Below, piece after piece: positions 1-6,039 of a DNA stretch of 14,680 nt. The translations under genes and the position numbers were made by a program. A model generated the notes under the pieces. The model worked only from the letters and a program-made list of their open reading frames with translations, was not told the origin of the DNA and searched no databases. The stretch covers positions 1 through 14,680 of the forward strand of contig CABSZR010000011.1 in NCBI GenBank assembly GCA_902482185.1, given 5' to 3'. Numbering within the stretch: the first letter of the stretch is position 1; each line of letters starts with the position of its first letter. Source of the stretch: an uncultured Collinsella sp. (GTDB lineage Bacteria > Actinomycetota > Coriobacteriia > Coriobacteriales > Coriobacteriaceae).

Positions 1-103
1 GCACCAGCACGGCGGTCACGCCGATGATGATGCCCAGCATCGTGAGGAAGGAGCGCCCCTTTTTCTCCCGGATGGAGTCCAGGGCCATGCGCAGCGCGTT
101 CAT
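1..103 (-). CDS. ABC transporter permease, MacB/FtsX type (N-terminal fragment)
   Basis: Only the first 34 or so codons lie in the window; the gene continues past base 1. The start is the ATG at 103-101, which overlaps the stop of the upstream ATPase gene by 4 bases (ATGA), a sign of translational coupling. The visible protein begins MNALRMALDSIREKK and continues into GRSFLTMLGIIIGV, a short amphipathic cytoplasmic stretch followed by the first membrane helix. That layout is characteristic of MacB_PCD/FtsX-type permeases. With the adjacent ATPase it should form a type VII (MacB-like) ABC system that uses ATP for mechanotransmission or peptide/lipid export rather than import. The substrate cannot be read from this fragment. 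The family call is confident; the function is not. Confidence 0.8.
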   Translation of the reverse strand, partial: MNALRMALDSIREKKGRSFLTMLGIIIGVTAVLV

Positions 104-849
104 GGTGCCACCCGCGCCGGCGGGGCGCTCCAGTCCACCAGCACGCCGTCCCACAGGCTGTCGTGGACGATTCTCCCATCCTTCACCCGCACGGTGCGGT
201 CGGCCTGGGCCGCGATACCGTTGTCGTGGGTGATCAGGATCACGGTGGTTCCCTCGGCGTTCATCTGGCGCATGAGGCCCAGCACCTGCTCGCCGGTTCT
301 GGAGTCCAGCGCCCCGGTGGGCTCGTCGGCCATGATCATGGTTGGGTCGGTGACGAGCGCGCGAGCCGCGGCAACGCGCTGCTGCTGACCGCCGGACATC
401 TGGTAGGGATACTTGTCGAGCACCTGACTGATGGACAGGCGCGCTGCCACATCCTGCACGCGGGTCGAGATCTCTGCCGAGTTTGTGCGGGCGATGGTGA
501 GCGGCAGGGCGATGTTCTCGCGTGCCGTGAGCGTATCGAGCAGGTTGGAGTCCTGGAAGATAAAGCCGAGCTCCTCGCGGCGGAACTGCGAAAGCTTAGC
601 CTGCTTCATGCGCGTCACGTCCTGCCCGTTGATGCGGATCGTGCCACTTGTGGCGCTATCGATGGTCGACACGCAGTTGAGCAACGTCGACTTGCCCGAG
701 CCCGAAGCGCCCATGATGCCAACAAATTCGCCGCGGTTGACGGTAAAGCTGACGTCGTTGAGCGCGCGGGTCACGTTGCCCAGCGCTCCATATACCTTTT
801 CGAGATGCGCGACCTCCAGTACCGGGGTCGCCATGTGCGTGGTTTGCAT
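100..849 (-). CDS. ABC transporter ATP-binding protein, BceA/LolD/MacB-like
   Basis: A complete 249-residue ATPase that powers the permease encoded just downstream. Walker A is GASGSGKST (47-55), the Q-loop glutamine lies in FIFQD (Q99), the signature is SGGQQQR (152-158), Walker B is MIMADEP (171-177) and the H-loop histidine is H208. The stretch LGFIFQDSNLLDTLT closely matches BceA-type ATPases of bacitracin/antimicrobial-peptide modules, whereas the permease start looks MacB-like. The start at 849 has an AAGGA ribosome site about 9 bases upstream; ATG at residue 6 is an alternative. The first residues, MQTTHMAT, are extra to the domain. Length is normal for the family (220-255). No two-component system is visible nearby, so peptide-antibiotic resistance is only one possibility; export of a peptide or lipid is equally open. 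Confidence 0.9.
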   Translation of the reverse strand: MQTTHMATPVLEVAHLEKVYGALGNVTRALNDVSFTVNRGEFVGIMGASGSGKSTLLNCVSTIDSATSGTIRINGQDVTRMKQAKLSQFRREELGFIFQDSNLLDTLTARENIALPLTIARTNSAEISTRVQDVAARLSISQVLDKYPYQMSGGQQQRVAAARALVTDPTMIMADEPTGALDSRTGEQVLGLMRQMNAEGTTVILITHDNGIAAQADRTVRVKDGRIVHDSLWDGVLVDWSAPPARVAP

Positions 850-881
850 ACCGAGTCCTTTCTTGCAATTAGTCTACGGCA

Positions 882-887
882 TCTATA
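882..887 (-). promoter_or_regulatory. Possible -10 box for the ABC operon
   Basis: On the minus strand TATAGA lies about 33 bases upstream of the ATPase start codon, a sensible distance for a short leader. No good -35 hexamer is visible (TAGCCG at 17 bases), so this is a weak candidate. Confidence 0.25.
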
Positions 888-997
888 GTCGCAAGAAGAC
901 GAGTCGGCTACCATCGATATGGCTTACGCTTGCCTTACCGTTGTGTAAGGTACTCGTAGCCACCCTGCCACGTGTTGATGTTGAGAGAGGACTCCTG

Positions 998-1984
998 TTG
1001 AAGACTGTTCATGTTGCTGCTGGGATCATTCGCAAGGAAGGATCCGATGAGCTGCTTGCCGTGCAGCGCGGCTACGGCGACATGCAGGGACTTTGGGAGT
1101 TCCCCGGTGGCAAGCTCATGCGCGGCGAGACGCCCGAAGACGCCGTACGCCGCGAGCTCATGGAAGAGCTGCAGGTAAAAGTCACCAACCTGCGCGATTT
1201 TTACACCGTTGAGTACGACTACCCCGATTTTCATCTCTCAATGGAGTGCTACTACTGCTCGCTCGCCGATGAATCCGATGAGCCCCAGAAGCACGACCGC
1301 CAACTCGATATCCGCTGGATTCCACGTACCTCGCTTGCCACGGTGGAATGGATGCCCGCCGACAAGGGGCTTATCGATGCTCTGATTGAGTTGAAGGAAG
1401 ACCGGCTCGAGACAAGCTCCGCCGATGACGCCGTGCCCAACACAGCCGACAAACCCGCCACCAAACCCAAGCGCGCTCCTAAGCGCCGCAGCAAAAAGCG
1501 TCCCAAGCCCGGCCTGCTGGACGGCATCGACACCTCGGACCTTTCCGCCGACGAGCGTGAGCTCGTGCGCCGTCGCGCCGCCATCAAAAAGTCCATGAAG
1601 GGCAACAAGCGCGCCAACACCAAGCCCGAGCTGCTCGTACGTCAGCGCCTACGGGCCGCGGGCCTTACGGGCTATCGCTTGGAATGGAAGGTACCCGGCA
1701 AGCCCGACATCGCCTTCCCCGGACGCAAGATCGCCATCTTCGTCAACGGTTGCTTTTGGCACCGCTGCCCCAAGTGCAACCCGAGCCAGCCCAAGCGCAA
1801 CGTTGAGTTTTGGGAGGCAAAGTTCCGTCGCAACGTCGAGCGCGACCGAGCCGCCATCGACGCGCTTACCCAAATGGGCTGGACGCCCATAACCATCTGG
1901 GAATGCGAGCTCAAAAAAGACCGCATCGACGCCACGATGGAAAAGGTCATCGAGCAGGTGCGCGCCGCAGAACCGCAGCGCTAA
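998..1984 (+). CDS. Nudix hydrolase (MutT/NudG-like) fused to a Vsr-type mismatch endonuclease
   Basis: A 328-residue two-domain protein. The start is inferred as TTG at 998, with AGAGG seven bases upstream; the open frame continues further upstream, but only antisense to the ABC gene. Residues 1-130 are a Nudix domain with GLWEFPGGK (31-39) and a Nudix box at 38-60 (G38, E44, R52-E53-L54, E56-E57); the usual Gly near the end is Gln59. It most resembles MutT/NudG enzymes, which hydrolyse damaged or modified dNTPs. A Lys/Arg/Pro-rich linker spans about 149-172. Residues 190-305 are a Vsr domain: GKPDIAF with D237 (Asp51 of E. coli Vsr), NGCFWH with H255 (His69), likely zinc ligands C252, C257, C260 and C303, and NVERDR (279-284). 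Vsr nicks 5' of T in T:G mismatches left by 5-methylcytosine deamination. Position 250 is Asn where E. coli Vsr has His64. No dcm-type methylase is visible. Domain calls are strong; joint function is inferred. Confidence 0.9.
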   Translation: MKTVHVAAGIIRKEGSDELLAVQRGYGDMQGLWEFPGGKLMRGETPEDAVRRELMEELQVKVTNLRDFYTVEYDYPDFHLSMECYYCSLADESDEPQKHDRQLDIRWIPRTSLATVEWMPADKGLIDALIELKEDRLETSSADDAVPNTADKPATKPKRAPKRRSKKRPKPGLLDGIDTSDLSADERELVRRRAAIKKSMKGNKRANTKPELLVRQRLRAAGLTGYRLEWKVPGKPDIAFPGRKIAIFVNGCFWHRCPKCNPSQPKRNVEFWEAKFRRNVERDRAAIDALTQMGWTPITIWECELKKDRIDATMEKVIEQVRAAEPQR

Positions 1985-2237
1985 CAGCGAGCATTCACAC
2001 GCTCCGCACGTCCGCGCCACATCCACGTCACAAACCTTAGAAAGCCCTTAAGCCCAAAACCTTTCAAGAGTGTTACTCGATACCTCTGACCTGCGGTTTC
2101 ATTGTTACATCAAACCTGATTAAGCCTTTCTTTAGCGCTTCTTTGCAGCAGTCGCGGCATAATACTGCCAACGCACGGGACCTAGCAGCATACCCCGTGC
2201 GCAACCTTTTGGTGGACATCGAGGAGGCCGCACAAGC

Positions 2238-2447
2238 ATGCATTCTTCCAATGACGCAGCACAGCAGCCATCCCTAAAACATGCAAACCTTTTCTCCTTC
2301 CCCCCGACACAGAGAAACGGCCTCCTCGACTCCCCCACCACAAAAACCAAACGCTCTGCAGACCAACACCTCAACCTGCAGACATCCTTCGAAAAACTCC
2401 AAGCCTCACTAGACCAGGCATTCCCCAACCAAGCCCGGGCATACTAA
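2238..2447 (+). CDS. Doubtful small ORF, 69 residues, unknown
   Basis: ATG at 2238 has GAGGAGG ten bases upstream (2221-2227), an unusually good ribosome site, and a CATAAT -10-like box lies at 2158-2163, although no convincing -35 accompanies it. The predicted protein is polar, rich in Gln, Ser, Thr and Pro, with a short possible helix near the C-terminus (SFEKLQASLDQAF). There is no signal peptide, membrane segment or recognisable domain. Codon third positions are not as GC-rich as in real neighbours, which argues against it. An 8-bp hairpin at 2172-2201 would sit in its leader. It could equally be chance. Confidence 0.25.
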   Translation: MHSSNDAAQQPSLKHANLFSFPPTQRNGLLDSPTTKTKRSADQHLNLQTSFEKLQASLDQAFPNQARAY

Positions 2448-2530
2448 TCCCCCATCAGCAAAGAAGCCCTAACGCCCCACCCATTTCCGCCCTAACGCCA
2501 CAAGGGCGACGACCTCGAGTAGGTCAACTT

Positions 2531-2655
2531 GGGAGGGACGAGGGCTTAGTCCCCCAATCTTTCCGCAGGGGGCAAAAAGCCTCGCCGCACGAAGTGCGCA
2601 GCGAGGCTTTTTGCATGCCCGAGGACGATTGGGGAACTAAGCCCTCGTCCCTCCC
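2531..2655. repeat. Nested 125-base inverted repeat (possible REP/MITE-like element)
   Basis: The outer arms are 2531-2559 and 2627-2655, 29 bases each with 28 matches; the single mismatch would be a G-U pair in RNA. Each arm has GGGAGGGACGAGGGCTTAGT or its complement at the outside. Inside lies a second, almost perfect hairpin (2572-2614). The size, sharp ends and two-level symmetry exceed what a simple terminator needs and suggest a dispersed element. Copies elsewhere in the genome cannot be checked here. Confidence 0.75.
2572..2614. terminator. Bidirectional intrinsic terminator
   Basis: The arms GCAAAAAGCCTCGC (2572-2585) and its exact complement (2601-2614) form a 14-bp stem, extended by CGCAC-GAA-GTGCG at the tip. 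The run of A at the base gives a U-tract on either strand. Its position just past the aldolase stop codon fits termination of that minus-strand gene, and it also blocks read-through from the left. Confidence 0.85.
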
Positions 2656-2688
2656 CGGGATATGTAGCGAGTCGGAGTACCCTTGCTG

Positions 2689-3546
2689 TTACTCTGCTTT
2701 GCCCACAGAGTTAAGGTTGGTCATGCGGATCTTAACCAGCTCGGTGATCTCACGCATACCCTCCTTGGCCGGCTTCTTGGGATCGAAGCAGGCGGGGTTC
2801 TCGGCCATGTAGGCCATGAAGCCCTTGGTGTAGGCCTGACGCAGCTCGGTGGCGTAGTTAACCTTGCAGATGCCGTTCTTCACAGCCTCGGCAACCTGCT
2901 CATCGGGCACACCGGAGGTGCCATGCAGAACCAGCGGCACGTCGACGGCGTCGCGGATGGCCTTGACCACGGACTGCTCGATGTGCGGATCGCTCGTGTA
3001 CACGCCGTGGCTGGTGCCAACGCCAATGGCCAGCGAGGTGCAGCCGGTGCGCTCGACGAACTCCTTGGCCTCGGCCGGATCGGTGTAGGGGCTCTCGCCC
3101 TCAACCGCGGGACCGTCGTCCTCCTTACCGCCAACCTTACCGAGCTCAGCCTCGACGGGCACGCCCATGGCGCGGCCAGCATCGGCGACGGACTTGGTCA
3201 GGGCGATGTTGTCCTCGAAGGACTCGTGCGAACCGTCGATCATGACAGAGGTGTAGCCGGTGCGGAAAGCCTGCATGCAGCGGTCATAGCCATCGCCGTG
3301 ATCGAGGTGCAGAGCGACGGGCACGGAAGCGCGCTCGGCGGCAGCCTTGACCATGCCGTAGAAGTAGTCCAGACCAGCGGTCTTGATGGTGCCCGGGGTG
3401 GTCTGCATGATGACGGGGGACTTGGTCTCCTCGGCAGCGGCCAGAACGGCCATAACAAACTCGAGGTTCTCGACGTTGAACGCGCCGACAGCGTAGTGGC
3501 CGGCCTGAGCGTCCTTGAGCATCTTTTCGGTGGTAACAAGTGCCAT
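2689..3546 (-). CDS. Class II ketose-1,6-bisphosphate aldolase (Fba/GatY/KbaY family)
   Basis: A 285-residue zinc-dependent cytoplasmic aldolase that splits fructose- or tagatose-1,6-bisphosphate into DHAP and glyceraldehyde-3-phosphate. LHLDHGDG gives the proton donor D82 and zinc ligand H83; other zinc ligands are H180 (TSHGVY) and H208 (LHGTSG). These positions agree with GatY/KbaY numbering. The later motif KVNYATELR resembles KVNVATEL of GatY/KbaY rather than the usual Fba form, so tagatose-bisphosphate activity is possible; a fructose-bisphosphate role cannot be excluded. The start at 3546 has GAGGAG nine bases upstream; a longer frame to 3687 lacks support. It is divergent from a DeoR-type regulator, a class that often controls such sugar-phosphate genes, and is followed by a strong terminator. 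Confidence 0.92.
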   Translation of the reverse strand: MALVTTEKMLKDAQAGHYAVGAFNVENLEFVMAVLAAAEETKSPVIMQTTPGTIKTAGLDYFYGMVKAAAERASVPVALHLDHGDGYDRCMQAFRTGYTSVMIDGSHESFEDNIALTKSVADAGRAMGVPVEAELGKVGGKEDDGPAVEGESPYTDPAEAKEFVERTGCTSLAIGVGTSHGVYTSDPHIEQSVVKAIRDAVDVPLVLHGTSGVPDEQVAEAVKNGICKVNYATELRQAYTKGFMAYMAENPACFDPKKPAKEGMREITELVKIRMTNLNSVGKAE

Positions 3547-3880
3547 GAGCGTTTGCTCCTCTCCCTCGCCCGCATCTGGACATCGGGCGTAGTTGTTCAC
3601 AAGGCGTTTTACCTTGCGTTTTTCTGCGCTCATTGTATGAAATTCAGCGGCTTTGCACGTGCGAGATATTGAGCCCGTGCAGGTCAATACCGTCGTTTTT
3701 GAAAAGTAAACGGAAGGAATTGGAGCCGAGTGGGCGTGTTCAATATTGAATTTTGTGCGTTCAGCGTCTTTCTTTTATAGAAAAGATAAGTAATCGAAAG
3801 GTGTTTTCTTACTCAAAAAGAAAATGAACGAAAATAGAGTCAACACAATTCCTGCAAATTTAGCCGAGAATGGAGCAGAC
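3547..3880. promoter_or_regulatory. Divergent control region, aldolase / DeoR regulator
   Basis: For the regulator, a plausible promoter is TTGTGC (3753-3758), 17-base spacer, TATAGA (3776-3781). TCTTTT-ATAG-AAAAGA (3771-3786) is a perfect inverted repeat covering that -10 box, and TTCAATATTGAA (3739-3750) is a perfect 12-base palindrome just upstream of the -35; both are candidate operators. For the aldolase, TACAAT on the minus strand (3637-3632) is a possible -10, giving a leader of about 80 bases. The region is noticeably AT-rich between about 3700 and 3870. Confidence 0.5.
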
Positions 3881-4684
3881 ATGGCCCAAGCTACCAACCG
3901 TGCTTTTGCCGACGAACGCCGTACCGCCATTATGGAAATGCTCGAGCATAATGCCTCGGTGCAGGTAGCAGAAATCGCCCAGACTTTTGGCGTGTCCTCC
4001 GTTACCGCCCGTGCTGACCTAGACGCGCTCGCCGAGTCCGGCAAGCTGCGCCGCACGCATGGTGGCGCTGTGTCGCTCCAGAAGCGGCTGACCGTATCCA
4101 CCCAGGATCGCCGCATCAATGTCAACGTCGCCGCCAAGCAGGCCATCGCGCAAAGCGCCATCGAGCTCGTCAATGACGGCGACACGCTGCTCGTCGACTC
4201 GGGCACCACGGCGCTCGAGTTCGTCCGGCTCCTCGATCAGCGCGACGGTATCACCGTCATCACGGCAGACATTACCATTGCCGATTACATCGACGAGAGC
4301 ATGCCCTCAGTCGATGTCGTCATGCTAGGCGGAGCACTGCGCAAAGGCCATCGTTATTTGTACGGACCGCTCACTATGCAGGCGCTCCAAATGGTCCATG
4401 CCGATCTGGCCGTCATGTGCCCCGGCGCCTTTGTCCCCCGTTGCGGCTTTACGACCGACTTTCCCCAGATGGCCGAGACCAAAACGGCTATGGTCGGTGC
4501 CGCCCGTCAAAGCGTCGCCCTCATGGACGCCAGCAAGGTTAACGGACGCGGCATGTACCGCTTTGCCGAGCTTGCCGATGTCGACTCCATCGTGATGGAC
4601 CGTGACCCCGACCATGCCGTCGCCACCTCAATCGCCGAGATCGTCGTCGACGCCCACCCAAATCTCGTCATCGCCGGCGCTTAA
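3881..4684 (+). CDS. DeoR-family transcriptional regulator
   Basis: A 267-residue repressor-type protein. An N-terminal helix-turn-helix (about 12-65) has the DeoR signature GVSSVTARADLDAL followed by GKLRRTHGGAV. The C-terminal sensor domain (about 78-240) has the phosphosugar-binding VDSGTT (105-110), AETK (198-201) and the DASK tail motif (216-219), all normal for DeoRC. Family members usually bind a phosphorylated sugar intermediate that releases DNA. ATG 3881 was chosen because TGGAG lies five bases upstream and it gives the usual short lead-in to the helix-turn-helix; ATG 3824 would add 19 residues behind a poor ribosome site. Divergence from the aldolase suggests that it controls that gene and itself, with a hexose- or tagatose-phosphate signal as the natural guess. 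Confidence 0.9.
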   Translation: MAQATNRAFADERRTAIMEMLEHNASVQVAEIAQTFGVSSVTARADLDALAESGKLRRTHGGAVSLQKRLTVSTQDRRINVNVAAKQAIAQSAIELVNDGDTLLVDSGTTALEFVRLLDQRDGITVITADITIADYIDESMPSVDVVMLGGALRKGHRYLYGPLTMQALQMVHADLAVMCPGAFVPRCGFTTDFPQMAETKTAMVGAARQSVALMDASKVNGRGMYRFAELADVDSIVMDRDPDHAVATSIAEIVVDAHPNLVIAGA

Positions 4685-4688
4685 ACAA

Positions 4689-4727
4689 AAACCACCACAA
4701 AGGTGCCTGTCCCCTTTGTGGTGGTTT
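4689..4727. terminator. Intrinsic terminator between convergent genes
   Basis: AAACCACCACAAAGG (4689-4703) pairs perfectly with 4713-4727 over 15 bp, with a 9-base loop. The terminal TTT and AAA make it usable in both directions, serving the DeoR gene (plus) and fprA (minus). The loop region carries GGTGCCTGTCCCC, a word related to the repeats near 11875. Confidence 0.85.
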
Positions 4728-4749
4728 GAGCGTTAAAAGCGATATATCG

Positions 4750-5910
4750 CTACTTGGAAAGCTCGTCGGCGAGAACCTCGATCTGAGCGCGCGAGGCGTC
4801 GTTGAGCGAGCCCAGCACGGTCACCTTGTTCTGCGCCAGAGTGATGTCCTTCATGCCCTCGAGCTCCTTGGTCATAACCTTGGCAGCGGTGGGCGCCCAG
4901 GAGCCGGCCTCGACGAGTGCCACCGTACGGTTCTGGTAGGCGTGCTCGGCAAGCGTATGGATAAAGGTGCTCACGAACGGGAAGATCTCGCCCTGATAGG
5001 TGATGGAGGCGAGCACCAGGCGGTCATAGCGGAACGCATCCTCAACGGCCTCGGCCATGTCGTCGCGAGCCAGGTCAAAGACGGAAACCTTCTGGCCGCG
5101 GGCCTCGAGCGCAGATGCAAGCTCCTCGACGGCAGCCTTCAGATGGCCGTACACGCTCGCATAGGCAATCGTGATGCCCTCGTCCTCGGGCTGATAGCTC
5201 GACCAGGTGTTGTAGGTGTCGAGGTAATAGCCCAGATTCTCGGTCAGCACGGGGCCGTGGAGCGGGCAGATAATCTGAATGTCCAGGTCGGCGGCCTTCT
5301 TGAGTACGGCCTGCACGAACTTGCCGAACTTACCGACGATGCCAAAGTAGTAGCGGCGAGCCTCGCAAGCCCACCCCTCGGGATCCTCGATGTCGTTGGC
5401 GCCAAACTTGCCAAAGCCGTCGGCACTAAAGAGCACCTTGTCGGTGGACTCGTAGGAGAAGATCACCTCGGGCCAGTGAACGTTGGGGGCGCCGATAAAG
5501 GTCAGGCTGTGGCCGCCCAGGTCGAGCACGTCGCCCTCTTTGACGACCATCTTGCGCTCGGGGTAGTCGGTGCCAAAGTAGTTGACCATCATGCGGAAGG
5601 CGCCCATGCTGGCCACAATCTGTGCCTGGGGATAGCGCTCCATAAAGGCGGCGATACCGGCGGAGTGATCGGGCTCCATGTGATGGACGACCAGGTAGTC
5701 GGGCGTACGGCCATCGAGCACGGCCTCGAGGTTGCCGAGCCACTCGTCGACAAAGCCGCCGTCGACTGAATCGGCGACAGCGATCTTTTCGCCCAAGATA
5801 ACGTAGCTGTTGTATGCCATACCGTTCTCGGACACATCGTACTGGCCCTCGAACAGGTCAATGTCGTGATCGTCGACGCCAATGTAGCGGATATCCTTGG
5901 TGATCTCCAT
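4750..5910 (-). CDS. fprA: FprA family A-type flavoprotein (flavodiiron O2/NO reductase)
   Basis: A 386-residue cytoplasmic flavodiiron protein. Residues 1-235 are a metallo-beta-lactamase-like domain with the diiron ligands H77, E79, D81 and H82 (HMEPDH), H145 (NVHWPE), D164 (SADGFG) and H218 (PLHGPV). Residues 246-386 are a flavodoxin domain that binds FMN, beginning ITIAYASVYGH. Such enzymes reduce O2 to water or NO to N2O using rubredoxin- or flavin-derived electrons, which protects anaerobes. There is no C-terminal rubredoxin or flavin-reductase extension, so it is the minimal class A form. AGGAGG lies nine bases before ATG 5910, which sets the start; a frame reaching 6036 is not supported. 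It follows the LacI gene by 129 bases with its own possible promoter, so co-regulation with galactose genes is not implied. Confidence 0.93.
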   Translation of the reverse strand: MEITKDIRYIGVDDHDIDLFEGQYDVSENGMAYNSYVILGEKIAVADSVDGGFVDEWLGNLEAVLDGRTPDYLVVHHMEPDHSAGIAAFMERYPQAQIVASMGAFRMMVNYFGTDYPERKMVVKEGDVLDLGGHSLTFIGAPNVHWPEVIFSYESTDKVLFSADGFGKFGANDIEDPEGWACEARRYYFGIVGKFGKFVQAVLKKAADLDIQIICPLHGPVLTENLGYYLDTYNTWSSYQPEDEGITIAYASVYGHLKAAVEELASALEARGQKVSVFDLARDDMAEAVEDAFRYDRLVLASITYQGEIFPFVSTFIHTLAEHAYQNRTVALVEAGSWAPTAAKVMTKELEGMKDITLAQNKVTVLGSLNDASRAQIEVLADELSK

Positions 5911-5926
5911 CAGGCAAAGCCTCCTA

Positions 5927-5953
5927 GATAGACAAAAGAACCCGTCTATCATA
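5927..5953 (-). promoter_or_regulatory. Possible fprA promoter and leader hairpin
   Basis: On the minus strand TGTTATGAT forms an extended -10 box (hexamer at 5953-5948); no clear -35 is seen. GATAGAC (5927-5933) and GTCTATC (5944-5950) form a 7-bp inverted repeat that overlaps the -10 and would lie near the start of the transcript, just before the AGGAGG site. It could be an operator or a small leader hairpin. Confidence 0.35.
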
Positions 5954-6039
5954 ACACTCGGCAGTATCCCAACTGTTATCTGCCGGCATCCATACCGATT
6001 GTTATTGAAATACGATAAAGCGCCGTTTACCTGCACAAA

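Larger units (their letters stand above)
1985..2688. other. 700-base intergenic stretch between Nudix-Vsr and aldolase
   Basis: This region holds no well-supported gene. It contains an 8-bp inverted repeat (CGCACGGG at 2172-2179, CCCGTGCG at 2194-2201, 14-base loop), a possible 69-codon ORF at 2238-2447, two copies of GCCCTAACGCC near 2467 and 2489, small stems around 2488-2530, and the large nested inverted repeat at 2531-2655. Base use in 1985-2450 is richer in A and C and less GC-rich than the neighbouring genes, which fits decayed or non-coding DNA. Confidence 0.6.

Noticed and set aside
933..950. CCTTAC/GTAAGG inverted repeat upstream of the Nudix-Vsr gene as an operator
   Set aside because: Only 6 bp per arm, single copy, and no regulator beside it; too little to call.
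431..997. N-terminal extension of the Nudix-Vsr protein into the ABC gene
   Set aside because: This part is antisense to the ATPase and shows no Nudix features; homology begins at about 1004, and TTG 998 has a good ribosome site.
2132..2428. 98-codon minus-strand open frame in the long gap
   Set aside because: No ribosome site, Cys/Arg-rich product without domains, and overlaps the hairpin and small plus-strand frame.
2683..3672. 329-codon open frame on the plus strand opposite the aldolase
   Set aside because: Antisense shadow rich in Gly, Leu, Val and His; the minus strand has a complete aldolase with intact metal ligands.
3547..3687. Longer aldolase start at 3687
   Set aside because: The extra 47 residues have no aldolase homology, while ATG 3546 has GAGGAG and the canonical N-terminus with correct metal-ligand numbering.
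4726..5769. 347-codon open frame on the plus strand opposite fprA
   Set aside because: Antisense shadow of a clear flavodiiron gene; starts inside the terminator region with no ribosome site.
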